From: Acidobacteriota bacterium
Lineage (GTDB): Bacteria; Acidobacteriota; Terriglobia; UBA7540
Direction: 5' to 3'
NCBI GenBank assembly: GCA_021789565.1
Contig: JAJYJL010000490.1
Coordinates: 1-6,492 of the forward strand
DNA length: 6,492 bases
Shown here piece after piece: positions 5,320-6,492 of this stretch (position 1 is the first letter of the stretch; each line of letters starts with the position of its first letter). The position numbers and the translations under genes were made by a program. A model generated the notes under the pieces. That model did not search any database. It was not told the origin of the DNA and was given only the letters and a program-made list of their open reading frames with translations.

Positions 5320-6398
5320 AGCGACTGCTGAGTTTTTTTGAGAGCGCTGCGTTGGTGATTTGCCTGGCTTCATTGGTGCCAGCCGCATATCTCCACGCTC
5401 AGCGGCAGCCGGCCCCGCCCAAGGGGCCGTCGGTTGCCTGGAAAGCCCCTGTTGGAGGCCAGTCTGGTGACTACGTGGGTGAGGATACCTGTAAGACTTG
5501 TCACACGGCCGAGGCGGCGCAGTTTGACAAGAGCCCACATGCCGATATTGCTCCCCAGGGCACCAAGGTGGGTGTCGGGTGCGAGAGTTGCCACGGACCT
5601 GGAAAAGCTCATGCGGAGGCTGAAGAGAAAGCCGTCGGCAACCCTGCAAAGATGGAAGCGGGCATGAAGCTCATCTTCAAGTTCGACTCCAGCCCTAAAG
5701 AGAATTCTGAGCGGTGCTTGCGCTGCCATTCAACTGGAACCCCGCAGGATGCATTCCAGCACTCAGTCCATATTTCAGCCGGAGTCAGCTGCATCGATTG
5801 CCACGCGACCCACCCCGTGGATGTTGCGAAGGCAGGGAAGCCCAAACTTCAACCTGCCCAGGCGCAGTTCTTCTCCGTCCCCAGATTGAAAGAAGAGAAT
5901 GCGTGGCTGACGGACGGTTTGCTGAAAGAGCCGCAGCCGGAGCTTTGCTACACGTGCCACCGGACCGTTCAGGCGCAGTTTGCGCTGCCAGAACACCACC
6001 GGGTTCCAGAGGGATTCATGAAGTGCACGGATTGTCACAATCCTCACGGCAGCATGAACCATCACCAATTGAACAAACCGGCGTGGGAGACGTGTGTGAA
6101 ATGCCATGTGGAGAAGCGTGGACCGTTCCTCTATGAACACGCGGTTGTCCGAGTGGAGGGTTGTGTTGCTTGCCACACTCCGCACGGAAGCGTAAACAAC
6201 TTCCTGGTGAAGCGGCGTGAAATCCGGTTGCTGTGCCTCCAGTGCCACACGGTTGTTCATACAACGCCGGAGATATCCGGATTGCACGGCCAGGCTAACG
6301 TACCGCACGGCCGGGGTGGATACCAGGCTTCTGGGCCCTGCACACGCTGCCACGTGGCGGTCCATGGATCAAACTTTGATGAGTACCTGCTGCGATAG
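5316..6398 (+). CDS. Periplasmic decaheme c-type cytochrome, MtrA/DmsE/PioA family
   Basis: 360 residues with ten CXXCH heme sites, the first Cys at 59, 89, 134, 159, 211, 237, 260, 283, 307 and 342. Ten hemes in a protein of this size, plus repeated CHxPHGS (residues 240-246 and 286-292), fits the MtrA/DmsE family (MtrA is about 330 residues). These proteins sit in or at an outer-membrane barrel and pass electrons between the periplasm and the cell surface. Residues 1-28 are a signal peptide (MKRLL, hydrophobic core, LHA before Q29), followed by a Pro-rich linker. The start at ATG 5316 is chosen because AGGGGAG (5303-5309) lies 6 bases upstream and the signal peptide then begins correctly; in-frame ATGs at 5262 and 5283 would add a polar tail before it. 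Hemes need the cytochrome c maturation system, not seen here. The next gene starts 10 bases later. Direction of electron flow and final acceptor are not shown by the sequence. Confidence 0.93.
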   Translation: MKRLLSFFESAALVICLASLVPAAYLHAQRQPAPPKGPSVAWKAPVGGQSGDYVGEDTCKTCHTAEAAQFDKSPHADIAPQGTKVGVGCESCHGPGKAHAEAEEKAVGNPAKMEAGMKLIFKFDSSPKENSERCLRCHSTGTPQDAFQHSVHISAGVSCIDCHATHPVDVAKAGKPKLQPAQAQFFSVPRLKEENAWLTDGLLKEPQPELCYTCHRTVQAQFALPEHHRVPEGFMKCTDCHNPHGSMNHHQLNKPAWETCVKCHVEKRGPFLYEHAVVRVEGCVACHTPHGSVNNFLVKRREIRLLCLQCHTVVHTTPEISGLHGQANVPHGRGGYQASGPCTRCHVAVHGSNFDEYLLR

Positions 6399-6404
6399 GA
6401 GGTG
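6397..6404 (+). promoter_or_regulatory. Near-perfect Shine-Dalgarno that fixes a TTG start
   Basis: AGGAGGTG overlaps the cytochrome TAG stop and ends in GGAGG at 6402, 6 bases before TTG 6409. This spacing, and the signal peptide that follows in that frame, make TTG the likely start. A GTG inside the motif leads quickly to a stop. Confidence 0.75.
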
Positions 6405-6408
6405 TCGC

Positions 6409-6492
6409 TTGAAAATCACACGTAGTCTATTTTTCCTGATGTTAGCTTTTCTGGTGAGTTTGCATGTGCTGAGGGCGCAGGACCAGAGCGAA
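6409..6492 (+). CDS. N-terminal end of an exported protein, probably MtrB/PioB-type outer-membrane porin (3' truncated)
   Basis: Only 28 residues are visible, from TTG 6409 to the window edge. They form a clear signal peptide: basic MKITR, a long hydrophobic core rich in Leu and Phe, and LRA before Q24. The gene starts 10 bases after the cytochrome stop, so it is almost certainly co-transcribed with it. In the MtrA/DmsE/PioA systems the partner in this position is usually a 26-28 strand beta-barrel (MtrB/PioB) that sheathes the decaheme protein. The porin call rests only on that context; another cytochrome or a lipoprotein-free exported protein is possible. An in-frame ATG at 6439 would remove the basic start and is less likely. 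Confidence 0.75.
   Translation, partial: MKITRSLFFLMLAFLVSLHVLRAQDQSE

Overview
The window looks like chromosomal DNA of an environmental Gram-negative bacterium, most likely an acidobacterium (Terriglobia-like). This is inferred from family knowledge only: a secreted sedolisin-type (S53) peptidase with long Ser/Thr-rich Ig-like repeats, and an MtrA/DmsE-type decaheme cytochrome followed by another exported protein. All confident genes lie on the plus strand. GC content is moderate, and the gaps between genes are unusually long.

Left part (1-2837): the tail of an unidentified open frame (1-183) is followed after 12 bases by a large secreted S53 peptidase gene (196-2775). Its catalytic domain (E173, D177, D254, S357) lacks the usual long propeptide and ends in four ~100-residue Ig-like repeats. 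A 16-bp hairpin without a T-run follows the stop codon.

Middle part (2838-4388): a gap of about 380 bases with several small inverted repeats leads to a single-domain response regulator receiver (3221-3622). A second gap carries a perfect TATAAT and a perfect Crp-type palindrome, and ends at a small soluble protein with four cysteines (4020-4388) that I cannot name.

Right part (4389-6492): a 927-base stretch without a confident gene contains three small hairpins, a second perfect TGTGA-N6-TCACA box and a weak ORF (4987-5319). That ORF overlaps the start of the next gene by ATGA. The next gene is a periplasmic decaheme c-type cytochrome with ten CXXCH motifs (5316-6398). After 10 bases a second exported protein begins at a TTG codon behind a near-perfect Shine-Dalgarno (6409 onward, cut by the window edge). 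By family context it is probably the MtrB/PioB-type outer-membrane porin partner.

How the parts may work together: the cytochrome and the following gene look like one operon for moving electrons across the outer membrane. The two Crp/Fnr-type boxes, one before the cysteine protein and one before the cytochrome region, suggest that one regulator of the Crp/Fnr superfamily controls both. This would place the unnamed cysteine protein in the same respiratory response. That link is inference from the sequence, not a known system.
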